NCBI GenBank assembly: GCA_002480525.1
Contig: DLCH01000075.1
Coordinates: forward strand, 138,990-200,711
Source of the DNA: Gammaproteobacteria bacterium UBA7803
Lineage (GTDB): Bacteria; Pseudomonadota; Gammaproteobacteria; Pseudomonadales; Azotimanducaceae
Length of the DNA stretch: 61,722 nucleotides
Direction: 5' to 3'
Part shown: positions 7,680-15,958 of the stretch, in pieces
How the letters are laid out: every line of letters starts with the position of its first letter
How positions within the stretch are numbered: the stretch's first letter is position 1
Program-made: the position numbers and the translations under genes
Notes under the pieces: model-generated
Seen by the model: the letters and a program-made list of their open reading frames with translations, nothing else
What the model was told of the DNA's origin: nothing
Databases searched by the model: none

Positions 7680-9233
7680 TCACACGATCCGCGAGTTGGT
7701 CTTCCCCCAGTAGCGGTCCTTCAGCAGCCGCTTGTAGAGCTTGCCCGTGGGCAGCCGCGGCAGCTCGTCCTCGAAGTCGACGCTCCGCGGGCACTTGTAG
7801 TGGGCCAGGTGCTCGCGGCAGTAGGCCAGCAGCTCGGCGGCCAGGTCGTCGTCGGCGCGGACCCCGTCGGCCACCTGCACCACGGCCTTGACGGCCTCGC
7901 CCATCTCCTCGTCGGGCACCCCGATCACCGCCACGTCCGCCACCTTCGGATGCAGGATGAGCTGGTCCTCGATCTCCTGGGGATAGATGTTCACGCCGCC
8001 GGAAATGATCATGAACGTCGCCCGGTCGGTGAGGTACAGGAAGCCGTCCCCGTCCACGTAGCCGACGTCGCCCAGCGCGCTCCAGTTGGCGTGCTCGGGG
8101 TGCTGGGCGCCCTTCGTCTTGGCCTCGTCCCGGTGGTAGGCGAAGGGCATCTCCGGCAGCTCGAAGTACACCAGCCCCGGCTCGCCCGGCGGCAGCTCCC
8201 GGCCTTCCTCGTCGCAGATGTGCAGGGTGCCGAGCACCGGCTTGCCCACCGTGCCCGGGTGGCTCAGCCATTCCTCCGGTCCGCAGTGGGTCAGCCCGTT
8301 CAGCTCCGTGCCGCCGTAGTACTCGTAGAGGATCGGCCCCCACCAGTCGAACATCTGCTGCTTGATGCCGGCCGGGCAGGGGGCCGCGGCGTGGATGGCC
8401 ACCCGGTGGGACGACAGGTCGAAACCGCTGCGGTCGGCTTCCGGCAGCTTGAGCATGCGGGTGAACATGGTGGGCACCCACTGGCTGTGGGTGACCCGAT
8501 GGCGCTCGATCGCCTCCAGCGCGCCCACCTCGTCGAAGCGCGGCATCATCACCACGGTGCCGCCCAGGGCGATGGTGGCGGTGGTGAAGCCCATGGGCGC
8601 CGAGTGGTAGAGCGGCGCCGGCGACAGGTAGACCGTGGACTCGTCGAAGTTCCACAGCGCCCGCTGCAGCGCGCCCACCGGCCCCGCGTCCTCGTGGATC
8701 TTCATGCCCGTCAGCGGCCGCACGATGCCCTTCGGCCGGCCCGTGGTGCCGGAGCTGTAGAGCATGAACTGGCCCGCCGGCTCGTCCGCCAGCGGCTCGG
8801 CGGGAAAGCCGGCGATGGCCGACTCGTAGGACTCGAAGCCCGGCGCCGTGCCGTCGACCATCAGCCAGCGCTCGCAGCGCGGCGCGCAGGCCGGCAGCTC
8901 CCGGGCCACCTCGGCCAGCTTCGCCGAGGTGACCAGCACCCGGGCTTCGCAGTCGTCGACGATGTAGCCGGCTTCCTCGCCGGTCAGGTAGCGGTTCACG
9001 GTGGTCAGGTACAGCCCGGAGCGCATGGCGGCCCACACCACCTCGAAGTAGCGCAGGTGGTTCTCCATGAACACGGCCACGTGATCGCCGGGACGCAGCC
9101 CCGCATCCCACATGAGCTGTGCGAGCCGATTGGAGCGGTCGTCGAGCTCCCGGTAGCTGACCTCGGCACCGCTGGTGGCTTCCACGACCGCCGGCTTGTC
9201 GGGAAACTCCCGGGCCCACTTGCCTGGATACAT
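7680..9233 (-). CDS. Acyl-CoA synthetase (AMP-binding, FadD-like)
   Basis: A 517-residue ANL-superfamily ligase. The phosphate-binding loop is YSSGTTGRPKG, the adenine motif YYGGTELNGL, the hinge region YLTDRATFMIISGGVNIYP, and the C-terminal catalytic lysine sits in PTGKLYKRLL. It would activate a carboxylic acid to its CoA thioester with ATP. The start at 9233 (MYPGKW) has GGGGGAG 8 nt upstream; a longer start at 9302 adds 23 unconserved residues. It follows the LLM-class oxidoreductase gene on the same strand. Substrate could be fatty, aromatic or steroid side-chain acids; the sequence does not decide. Confidence 0.9.
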   Translation of the reverse strand: MYPGKWAREFPDKPAVVEATSGAEVSYRELDDRSNRLAQLMWDAGLRPGDHVAVFMENHLRYFEVVWAAMRSGLYLTTVNRYLTGEEAGYIVDDCEARVLVTSAKLAEVARELPACAPRCERWLMVDGTAPGFESYESAIAGFPAEPLADEPAGQFMLYSSGTTGRPKGIVRPLTGMKIHEDAGPVGALQRALWNFDESTVYLSPAPLYHSAPMGFTTATIALGGTVVMMPRFDEVGALEAIERHRVTHSQWVPTMFTRMLKLPEADRSGFDLSSHRVAIHAAAPCPAGIKQQMFDWWGPILYEYYGGTELNGLTHCGPEEWLSHPGTVGKPVLGTLHICDEEGRELPPGEPGLVYFELPEMPFAYHRDEAKTKGAQHPEHANWSALGDVGYVDGDGFLYLTDRATFMIISGGVNIYPQEIEDQLILHPKVADVAVIGVPDEEMGEAVKAVVQVADGVRADDDLAAELLAYCREHLAHYKCPRSVDFEDELPRLPTGKLYKRLLKDRYWGKTNSRIV

Positions 9234-9271
9234 GATGTTCTCCCCCTGATTCGAACCGTGCCGCCGGCCGG

Positions 9272-10312
9272 TCACCCTGCCGGCGTGTTCAGCCTCGCGC
9301 ATTCCGCCATGAAGCGGATGGCTTCCTCGTCACCGGAGATCGTCAGTCCGGTGGCGCCGCTGTCCTCCCAGGCCCGGAAACGCTGCCGGATGCGCGCTTT
9401 CGGGCCGACCAGGGCGCCCTGGTCGACGAACTCGTCGGGCACCGCCGCGGCGGCTTCGTCCTTGCGCTTGGCCAGGTACAGCTCCTGAATTCGCTCGGCG
9501 GCGTCGCCGAAGCCGCGGCGGACCATCATCTCCTTGTGGAAGTTCTTGTTGCGGTGGCCCATGCCGCCGACGTACAGGGCGATGCCCGGCTTCAGCCGGT
9601 CCAGCGCGCTCTGCACGTCGTCGGTGATCTGCACCTGGCTCATGGCCTGGACCTCGAACTGGTCCCGGCGCTTGCCGGCCCGGGCCAGGCCCTCGCTGAT
9701 CCAGTCCTCGTAGATCGCAGCGGACTCGGGCACGTAGCCCAGCGGCAGCCAGCCGTCGGCGATCTCGGCGGTGAGGCGCACGGTGGCCTCCATGCCGGTG
9801 CCCAGCCAGATGGGAATGTCCGGATTCATGTGCAGGATCGACTTGAGCGGCTTGCCCACGCCGAGGGCCCCCTCGCCGGTGTAGGGCAGGCTGATCTCGC
9901 GGCCGTCGTGGGTCACCGGTGCCTCGCGCGCCCAGATCTTCTTCATGATCGAGACGTAGTCCTTGATCCGGTAGTACGGCTTGCCCCAGGGCTGGCCGTA
10001 CCAGCCTTCGACGATCTGCGGCCCGGACACGCCGATGCCGCAGATGGCGCGGCCACGGCCGGCGAGCTGGTCCAGGGTCGCCATGGCCATGGCGGCGTTG
10101 GCCGGCGTGCGTCCGGCGAGCTGGATGACCGCGGTGCCGAGGCGGATGCGCTCGGTGTGGGCGGCCAGATAGGCCAGCGGCGTGATGGCGTCCGAGCCGT
10201 AGGCCTCCGCCGTCCACACCGAGTCGTAGCCGAGCCGCTCGGCGAGCTTTACCTGCGCCACTGGAATGGTGAGATCGGCGCCGGAGTATCCCAGCATCAG
10301 GCCGAGCTTCAT
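9272..10312 (-). CDS. LLM-class (luciferase-like, F420/FMN) oxidoreductase
   Basis: A 346-residue TIM-barrel protein of the bacterial-luciferase-like family. It starts MKLGLMLGYSG and contains GYDSVWTAEAYGSDA, RIRLGTAVIQLAGRTP and GVSGPQIVEGWYG, which are typical of the F420-dependent-type subgroup (methylene-H4MPT reductase/FGD-like) rather than classical luciferase. The actual cofactor, F420 or FMN, cannot be decided here, and no F420 biosynthesis gene is in the window. It is upstream of the acyl-CoA ligase gene (38-bp gap) in one probable transcript. A role in oxidising a lipid or terpenoid-like substrate before CoA activation is plausible inference. Confidence 0.85.
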   Translation of the reverse strand: MKLGLMLGYSGADLTIPVAQVKLAERLGYDSVWTAEAYGSDAITPLAYLAAHTERIRLGTAVIQLAGRTPANAAMAMATLDQLAGRGRAICGIGVSGPQIVEGWYGQPWGKPYYRIKDYVSIMKKIWAREAPVTHDGREISLPYTGEGALGVGKPLKSILHMNPDIPIWLGTGMEATVRLTAEIADGWLPLGYVPESAAIYEDWISEGLARAGKRRDQFEVQAMSQVQITDDVQSALDRLKPGIALYVGGMGHRNKNFHKEMMVRRGFGDAAERIQELYLAKRKDEAAAAVPDEFVDQGALVGPKARIRQRFRAWEDSGATGLTISGDEEAIRFMAECARLNTPAG

Positions 10313-10394
10313 GACGGACTCCCTGTGTTCCCCCCGATGAGCTTACACCGAGTCGGGGGCGCGTTGGGGAGGGTGCTCGAAAGGGCGCCGTACC

Positions 10395-11768
10395 CTAGAG
10401 GCTGAACCTGACCCGGACCCAGATCCGCGACGCGTCGCGGTACTGGCCGAACAGCTCGTCCCGCTCGCCGAACAGCAGATCGCCGCCCAGCTCGAGCCGC
10501 AGGTGGCTGTGGCCCCGCCACTCGACGACCGGTCGGACGACGCCGTCTCCGTCGCTGAGCGTGCCCAGCAGTTCGGCGCGTAGCTGCACGGTGTCCTGCC
10601 GGAAGCCGCGCTGCAGGCGCAGGGTGCCGACCACGTCCCGGTGCGGCCGGGTCGGGTCGAGGCGGCCGCGCTCGATCTGATCCACGGCGAGCTGTGCGTT
10701 GACGAACCAGCCGCCGGGAGCGTTCACGTCCAGGCCGCCGCCGACCAGCCAGCGCCGACGCTCGACCACGGTGAGCGGTTCGGCGCCGTAGACGTTGACC
10801 GGCTGGTCCGGCACGTACGCGGCTTCGAGGCGCCAGATCGCCTGGCCCAGCGGGCCTTCCAGGGTCGTGCCGAGCAGATGCCGCTCGGGATAGTCCAGCA
10901 GCACCGCCGGCCCCGCGCCCGTCCCGACCAGGCGCAGCGCCGGATCCGTGTCGGGGCCGCGCAGCGTCAGCACGGACGCCTCGACGCTGCCGAACCGGCG
11001 TTTCAGCCGCAGGCCCAGAGTCGCGTCGCCCCGGTAGGCGTCCCGGTCGGCGACCACCACCGGCAGAGCCGGCGCGTCCGGCGGCAGGCCGCCGCGCAGC
11101 CTCGGCGCCAGCGGCGAGAAGACGTCGCCGAGACCGGCGAGCTGGCTCACGGTGGGATCCGCCAGCACCGCGGCGTCCACGTTCGTGCCGCCCAGATAAC
11201 CCTGCCAGCGGACGCCCCAGCGGGCGAGCCGCTCCGGCCGCACGTCCGTCAGCACGAAGTCCCGCCGGCGCACGGCGTCGAAACGGTCCGTGATCTGCAC
11301 GCCGTCCAGCACGCCCCAGGGCACCGTCTGCTTGCCGACGATCAGTGCGCCCGCGCCGATCCGCCGGGTCAGCGTGGCGCGATCCACTTCGACGCGGAAG
11401 TGGTCGCCGTCGACGATCGGTCGGGCGGCGTGCGAGTAGGTATCGAGGGTGCCGAGCCCGGTGTCGTCCTCGGCGTACTCCGCGCGCAGGGCGAGATCGG
11501 CGCGCCACCGCTCTCCGAGCAGCAGCCGCGCGGACGGCGCGAGCGTGAGTCGCGACAGGGTCGCCGCGCCGCTGTCGACGGCCATCCCGCCCCAGTACTC
11601 GATATCGACCTTGCGGTTCGCCAGCGCGACGTCGGCCCGGACGGCGCCGGACGCGGCGCCGAGCAGGGTGCCGACCAGCAGCCACCCGGCCCGCCGGCGG
11701 CGGCCGGCGACGCGCCGGGCTGGGGTCCCGCGCCCGTGCCCGGAGCCAGTCGTGGGGTGTCGGCTCAC
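10395..11768 (-). CDS. Outer-membrane beta-barrel protein of an RND export cassette
   Basis: A 457-residue protein with an Arg-rich N-region, a hydrophobic signal ending in AVRADV, then many alternating amphipathic strands, and a C-terminal aromatic strand (WVRVRFSL) as expected for BAM-dependent barrels. It begins with GTG 7 bp after the LolA-like stop. The layout MMPL/RND exporter, LolA-like protein, barrel is a recurring cassette in Pseudomonadota, in which the barrel is often DUF1302- or alginate-porin-like. I infer that it is the outer-membrane partner of the exporter. The cargo is unknown. The 82 bp between it and the LLM gene shows no clear signal. Confidence 0.75.
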   Translation of the reverse strand: MSRHPTTGSGHGRGTPARRVAGRRRRAGWLLVGTLLGAASGAVRADVALANRKVDIEYWGGMAVDSGAATLSRLTLAPSARLLLGERWRADLALRAEYAEDDTGLGTLDTYSHAARPIVDGDHFRVEVDRATLTRRIGAGALIVGKQTVPWGVLDGVQITDRFDAVRRRDFVLTDVRPERLARWGVRWQGYLGGTNVDAAVLADPTVSQLAGLGDVFSPLAPRLRGGLPPDAPALPVVVADRDAYRGDATLGLRLKRRFGSVEASVLTLRGPDTDPALRLVGTGAGPAVLLDYPERHLLGTTLEGPLGQAIWRLEAAYVPDQPVNVYGAEPLTVVERRRWLVGGGLDVNAPGGWFVNAQLAVDQIERGRLDPTRPHRDVVGTLRLQRGFRQDTVQLRAELLGTLSDGDGVVRPVVEWRGHSHLRLELGGDLLFGERDELFGQYRDASRIWVRVRFSL

Positions 11769-11775
11769 GATCGGC

Positions 11776-12594
11776 TCACCGGATGCGCGGCACGCCGAAG
11801 GCGAGCGCGTTGGCGTCGAACACCCGGGGGCTGAGATCCGGCACGTGGCGCATGTCCTCGAAGCGGATCCGGGTCGTGTGTCCGGTCTGGTGCTGCACGA
11901 CCTCGAAACGCAGCGCCGTCCAGGCGTCGCCGACCAGGCCCTGTTCGGTGATGGTCACCCGCTTCAGCGGCGCACCGTCCGGATCGGCGAACTCGATGAC
12001 CACCGGAAACCACGTTTCGGGGTCGACCAGCGCCCGGAACCCGCCGTAGCCGGTTTCACGCTCGATCTCCGCCGACCGGGCGGTGCCGAGCAGCACCGGA
12101 TGGGGGCGGCCGTCGTGGTCGGCCTCGCCGTCGGCGCGGAAGTGCCAGTCCGTCAGCCGGAACTTGAAGTTGTCCTTGATGTCGCCGTAGGTCAGGTCCG
12201 TGCCCATGAAGTAGTCGCCGCGCTCCGAGGCCGGCAGCCGCCGCACGCGCTCGGTGACGGGCAGGTACAGCCAGGTGGCGTCGCCGGCCCGGGGCCGGTC
12301 GTGGCTGAGGAACGCCGTGTCCTGGATGGCGGCCGGCGCCGTGAAGTAGATGGCGACCCGAACCTCCCGTCCGGCTTCCGAGTGCGCCATCAGCGCGGCG
12401 CGGGAGCGGGTGCGGCCGGCGGCGTTGATCAGCTCGAAGTGCATCGTGCCGACGCGCCCGTCGTTGGCGGGCCGTTCCAGGATCTGGCGGGCCAGCGCTT
12501 CGCCGGCCTGGCCCGGATCGGCCATCGCGGCCAGTGACAGCAGGCCGAGGGCCAGCAGGACGAGCAGGCGCCGGAAGGTGTCGATCTCAGGCAT
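11776..12594 (-). CDS. LolA-like outer-membrane lipoprotein-sorting family protein
   Basis: A 272-residue secreted protein with a signal peptide (LLVLLALGLLSLAAMA) and the signature of the TP-0789/LolA-like family (PF17131 type): an FTAP strand, a WLYLPVTERVRRLPASERGD segment in parts, and a MGTDLTYGDI motif. The family pairs with MMPL/RND transporters and is thought to carry a lipid or lipophilic cargo through the periplasm. Its ATG overlaps the RND stop by 8 bp, so translation is coupled. Exact cargo cannot be read from the sequence. Confidence 0.82.
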   Translation of the reverse strand: MPEIDTFRRLLVLLALGLLSLAAMADPGQAGEALARQILERPANDGRVGTMHFELINAAGRTRSRAALMAHSEAGREVRVAIYFTAPAAIQDTAFLSHDRPRAGDATWLYLPVTERVRRLPASERGDYFMGTDLTYGDIKDNFKFRLTDWHFRADGEADHDGRPHPVLLGTARSAEIERETGYGGFRALVDPETWFPVVIEFADPDGAPLKRVTITEQGLVGDAWTALRFEVVQHQTGHTTRIRFEDMRHVPDLSPRVFDANALAFGVPRIR

Positions 12595-14875
12595 TGCGGG
12601 ATCTCCAGGCAGGGTGGGGTCGAAGGAGCGCGAGCACGCCGGGCAGCATGATCAGCGCGCCGAACAGGCTGCCGAACGCGCCGGCGGAAACCAGCAGGCC
12701 GAACCAGCGCAGCGGCGGTGCGCTGCTCAGGCACACCACGGCCAGGGCCACGCCGAGCGCCACCGCGGAGTAGAAGCAGGCGCGTCCGACCACCAGGTAG
12801 TCACCGGTCAGGGCCTCGTCCAGGGTCGGGCCGGACGCCAGTCGGCGGCGCAGGTGCGCCAGCAGGTGAATGCCGAAGTCGACGCCGAGGCCGGTGGCGA
12901 TGGCGGCGGTCATGGACGTCGCGGGAGCGATGTCGATGGCCAGGGCGCCCATCACCGCGTAGGCGAACAGCACGCCGATGGCCACCGGAACCATCGCCAG
13001 CAGCGCGGGCTTCACGGCGCGGAAGGTCAGCAGCACCGCGACGAATACCAGCCCGCTGGCGAACCCGAGTCCGCGGAAGTGGTTGTCCGCCAGCGTCGAC
13101 ATCCAGCCGTGGTTGACGGCGACCCGACCGGCGGGCTCGGCGTCGAGCCCGTGGCGTCCGGACCAGTCGGCCGTGATTGTCCGCAGGGCTTCGACCACGG
13201 GGCCGGTGGTGCTGAAACGGTCCGAGACGAGCTGCGCCCGCAGCAGCGTGCTGCGCCGCTCGTAATCGAGGAGCTGCTTGAAGTCCTCCGGGGCGCCGGA
13301 GGCCTCGTACAGGAACATGTACTGCTGGGGGGCGAGGGCCCGGGTGGGCAGTGTCCCCGGGGGCGCGCCGGTGAGGATTTCGTGCATGCGCGCCATGTCC
13401 TCGTCGATGCCGCGCACCTTCACCACGCCCGGCAGCCCGGCGATGTCCGACTTCAGCGCGGCGATGGCCGCCAGGGCGGGCACGGTCAGAATGCCGTCGG
13501 GCCCATCGGTGCTCACGACGACGTCGAGAAAGTTCAGCCCGCCGAGGGCGTCGCCGAGGGCCGCGTCCGCCAGGCGCACCGGATCGTCCGGCGGGAAGTA
13601 GCGCTTGCGCTCGTAGTCGAACTCGGCGGCGAACGCGCCCAGCAGCATCAGCGCGACGATGCCGGCGAGCACGATCGGCGTGCGCTGGGGATGGGCGAGG
13701 GCGGCCCGGGACAGGAATCCGACCAGGCGATCCACCTGCCGGTGCCCGTCCGGGCGTCCGGCCCGGTCCGGGGCGGGCCGCAGGTCCGTCAGAATCATGA
13801 TCGCCGGCAGCACGGTCAGGGTGAGCGCCCAGGCCGCCGCGACGCCCACCGAGGCGAACAGACCGAACTCGGCGATGGGCCGCATGGCGCTGCCCAGGGT
13901 CAGGCCCAGGAAGGCGGCGACGGTGGTCACGGTGGTCAGGGTGATCGGCAGCCGGGTGTGGCCGAGCGCTGCCCTGACCGCGGCGGTGGCGGAGGCGTCG
14001 GGATCGGCGGCACGGTGCCGCAGGTACCAGGTGCTCAGATGCAGGCTGTCCGCCACCGCGATGGCCATGATGACCACCGGCAACGCGGTGGTGATGAGAT
14101 AGTAGTGCGCACCGACCCACCCCATGAGCCCGATGGCGGCGGCGGCCGACGCGGCGATGACCACCAGCGGTCCCAGCACGGCCAGCGGCCGGCGCAGCGC
14201 CACCAGCAGAATGACCAGCACGGTGAGCCCAGCGGCGGGCACGAAGATGCGCGTGTCGGTCTGCACGGTGGTCGCCAGGCGGGCATTCATGGCGGCGACG
14301 CCGGCCACGTGGGCGGTCACGTGATCCGGCACGAGGGATTCCGCCAGCGTCTTCAGGTCCGCGTACAGGCCGGTGGCATGATTCGGATCCTCGACCGGCA
14401 CGATGATGGTGAGCAGCCGATCGTCCCGGGACGCCAGCAGGTCCAGATACATGGGCATGGCGTGCAGGCGTTCCCGGGCCAGGGCGGCGGTGGCCGCGGT
14501 GACGGGCCCGTCCGGCAGCAGGGGGTCCACCAGCAGATCGCCGCCGTCCCCGTGCATGAGGCGCTCGCTCGCCAGGCTCCGGACGTCGGCCTTGATCACG
14601 CCGGGCAGGCGTCTCGCCTGGTCGTGAATCTCCCGCAGCGCGGTCAGCACGGCCGGCTCCCAGACGCTGACTCCGGGCGGAGTCTGCAGGCCGATGATCA
14701 CCGGATCGTCCAGCCCGAACAGGGCGCGCGCGCGATCCCGGGCCTCGGCGGCGGGGTGGGTCGCAGGAACGAAGGCGTCCACCGAGGAGTCGCGCTCCAG
14801 GCCGCGCAGTCCGGCTGCGAGCGGCAGCAGCAGGGCCGCCGCGGCGACGAGAATCCAGCTCGGGTGTTTCAGCAC
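12587..14875 (-). CDS. MMPL/RND-family transporter
   Basis: A 762-residue inner-membrane transporter with the two-fold RND layout: an N-terminal helix (WILVAAAALLLPLAAG), a periplasmic domain, a block of about six helices, a second periplasmic domain starting near EFDYERKRYFPPDD, and a second helix block. Conserved sterol-sensing-like or RND helix motifs are AIAVADSLHLSTWY and ATGLGVDFGIHLLAH, with Asp residues in the membrane that suggest proton coupling. GTG at 14875 is supported by GGAGGA 6 nt upstream and by overlap with the hydrolase stop (GTGCTGA). The frame remains open to 15862, but that part is antisense shadow of the hydrolase region. It probably extracts a lipid-like molecule from the inner membrane. 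Confidence 0.88.
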   Translation of the reverse strand: MLKHPSWILVAAAALLLPLAAGLRGLERDSSVDAFVPATHPAAEARDRARALFGLDDPVIIGLQTPPGVSVWEPAVLTALREIHDQARRLPGVIKADVRSLASERLMHGDGGDLLVDPLLPDGPVTAATAALARERLHAMPMYLDLLASRDDRLLTIIVPVEDPNHATGLYADLKTLAESLVPDHVTAHVAGVAAMNARLATTVQTDTRIFVPAAGLTVLVILLVALRRPLAVLGPLVVIAASAAAAIGLMGWVGAHYYLITTALPVVIMAIAVADSLHLSTWYLRHRAADPDASATAAVRAALGHTRLPITLTTVTTVAAFLGLTLGSAMRPIAEFGLFASVGVAAAWALTLTVLPAIMILTDLRPAPDRAGRPDGHRQVDRLVGFLSRAALAHPQRTPIVLAGIVALMLLGAFAAEFDYERKRYFPPDDPVRLADAALGDALGGLNFLDVVVSTDGPDGILTVPALAAIAALKSDIAGLPGVVKVRGIDEDMARMHEILTGAPPGTLPTRALAPQQYMFLYEASGAPEDFKQLLDYERRSTLLRAQLVSDRFSTTGPVVEALRTITADWSGRHGLDAEPAGRVAVNHGWMSTLADNHFRGLGFASGLVFVAVLLTFRAVKPALLAMVPVAIGVLFAYAVMGALAIDIAPATSMTAAIATGLGVDFGIHLLAHLRRRLASGPTLDEALTGDYLVVGRACFYSAVALGVALAVVCLSSAPPLRWFGLLVSAGAFGSLFGALIMLPGVLALLRPHPAWRSRNA

Positions 14876-15798
14876 GTCGGCTTCCTCCGGTCGTGAAATC
14901 CGAGGATCTCGGTGACCACCTGGGGGCTCTTCAGCACGCCCCGATGGCCCAGGTGGCGGGTCGACACGAGCCGGGCGCCTGCCCAGTTCCGGGCCACGGT
15001 GGCGCCCACGCTGTGGGGAATCACCGGGTCGTGGCGGTCGTGAATCACCAGGCCGGGAATGCGCAGCCGGCCGGCGGCGGCGGTGGCGCTCAGGCTGCTC
15101 AGCGGCTCGCCCAGGGTGCTGATCAGCAGGCGGCGCAGCCGTGCGGTGCGCGCCGGTGAGAGCAGGGCGATGTCGGCGAACACCTCGAGATGCTGCTCGA
15201 TGTCGCGCATGGGCGAGACCATGGTCATCCGCTGGGGACACAGGGTCGGTACCCGGGACAGCAGAATGGCGGCCGCGGTGGCGCCGAACGAGTGGCCGAC
15301 GATGCTCTCGAACGGCCCGTGGGTGCGGACCATCAGCTCCAGCGCCCGGCTGCAGTCCAGCAGATGGGTGGCGGCGTTCGCCGACAGTCCGTGGCCCGGC
15401 GCGTCCAGCGCGAATACCTGATAGCCGCGGTGCCGCAGCGGCGCCACCAGTGGCAGCATGCTGCCGCTGTGATCCTCCCAGCCGTGCACCAGCAGTGCGG
15501 CAGGGCCCTGGCGTCCCCAGCGCCAGCCGGTGAGATCGAGGTCCCGGTAGCGCAGCCGCAAGCGCTCGGCGCCCGGCGGCAGCAGGCGCCGGTAGTCGTA
15601 GCGGTACCGGGAACGGGGTCGGTGGAAATGCCGGAGCATGAGCCGGGCGGTCACCTCCGGGGCGAGGGTGTCCAGCGCCCGGGAGGCCAGCGCGACGGCG
15701 CGCAGCGCCGGGGAGAGGCGGGCCATGCCGCCCTTGTCCGGCGCCTTCTCGGCGGGGGCGGCGCGCGCGGCGCCGGGTTTCGCGACGGTATTGGCCAT
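14869..15798 (-). CDS. Alpha/beta hydrolase
   Basis: A 309-residue alpha/beta-fold hydrolase: oxyanion segment LLVHGWEDHSG, nucleophile elbow VGHSFGAT (Ser), an Asp candidate in VIHDRHDPVIP, and a His in STRHLGHRG. The ATG at 15798 is preceded by GGAAGGGA; longer starts at 15810 and 15852 exist, but the latter would cover a palindrome likely to be an operator. It is first in the operon with the RND exporter, the LolA-like protein and the barrel, so it may process or recycle the exported lipid or ester. Substrate unknown. Confidence 0.83.
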   Translation of the reverse strand: MANTVAKPGAARAAPAEKAPDKGGMARLSPALRAVALASRALDTLAPEVTARLMLRHFHRPRSRYRYDYRRLLPPGAERLRLRYRDLDLTGWRWGRQGPAALLVHGWEDHSGSMLPLVAPLRHRGYQVFALDAPGHGLSANAATHLLDCSRALELMVRTHGPFESIVGHSFGATAAAILLSRVPTLCPQRMTMVSPMRDIEQHLEVFADIALLSPARTARLRRLLISTLGEPLSSLSATAAAGRLRIPGLVIHDRHDPVIPHSVGATVARNWAGARLVSTRHLGHRGVLKSPQVVTEILGFHDRRKPTC

Positions 15799-15850
15799 GG
15801 TCCCTTCCATTCCTCCAGGGCGCATCGTCGGCCAGGGCCCTCGCCAGCGC

Positions 15851-15914
15851 ATGGGTACCCATACCTAATTTTCCGGGGTGAGGCGGATGCGGGTCGCTGC
15901 GGTTTCTAGGTATG
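15851..15914. promoter_or_regulatory. Palindrome cluster upstream of hydrolase-RND operon
   Basis: The gap between the LuxR-type gene and the hydrolase contains a perfect 12-bp palindrome ATGGGTACCCAT (15851-15862), overlapped by GGTACCCATACC (15854-15865; GGTA/TACC arms), and an inverted pair CATACCTA (15860-15867) and TAGGTATG (15907-15914). These are conspicuous in 69% GC DNA. They lie 50-120 bp upstream of the operon start and just downstream of the regulator gene, the expected place for its operator. Confidence 0.45.
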
Positions 15915-15958
15915 CGCCGCCGGACGCGGGCGGAGCGGGTGGCGGGTGCGGGGCCGGC

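Noticed and set aside
12350..14896. Long plus-strand open frame of 848 codons antisense to the RND gene
   Set aside because: Composition is Gly/Gln/Arg/His-rich without domains, typical of antisense frames in 69% GC DNA; the minus strand encodes a clear RND transporter.
14876..15862. Upstream extension of the RND transporter frame
   Set aside because: It is out-of-frame shadow of the hydrolase gene; GTG at 14875 has a strong ribosome-binding site.
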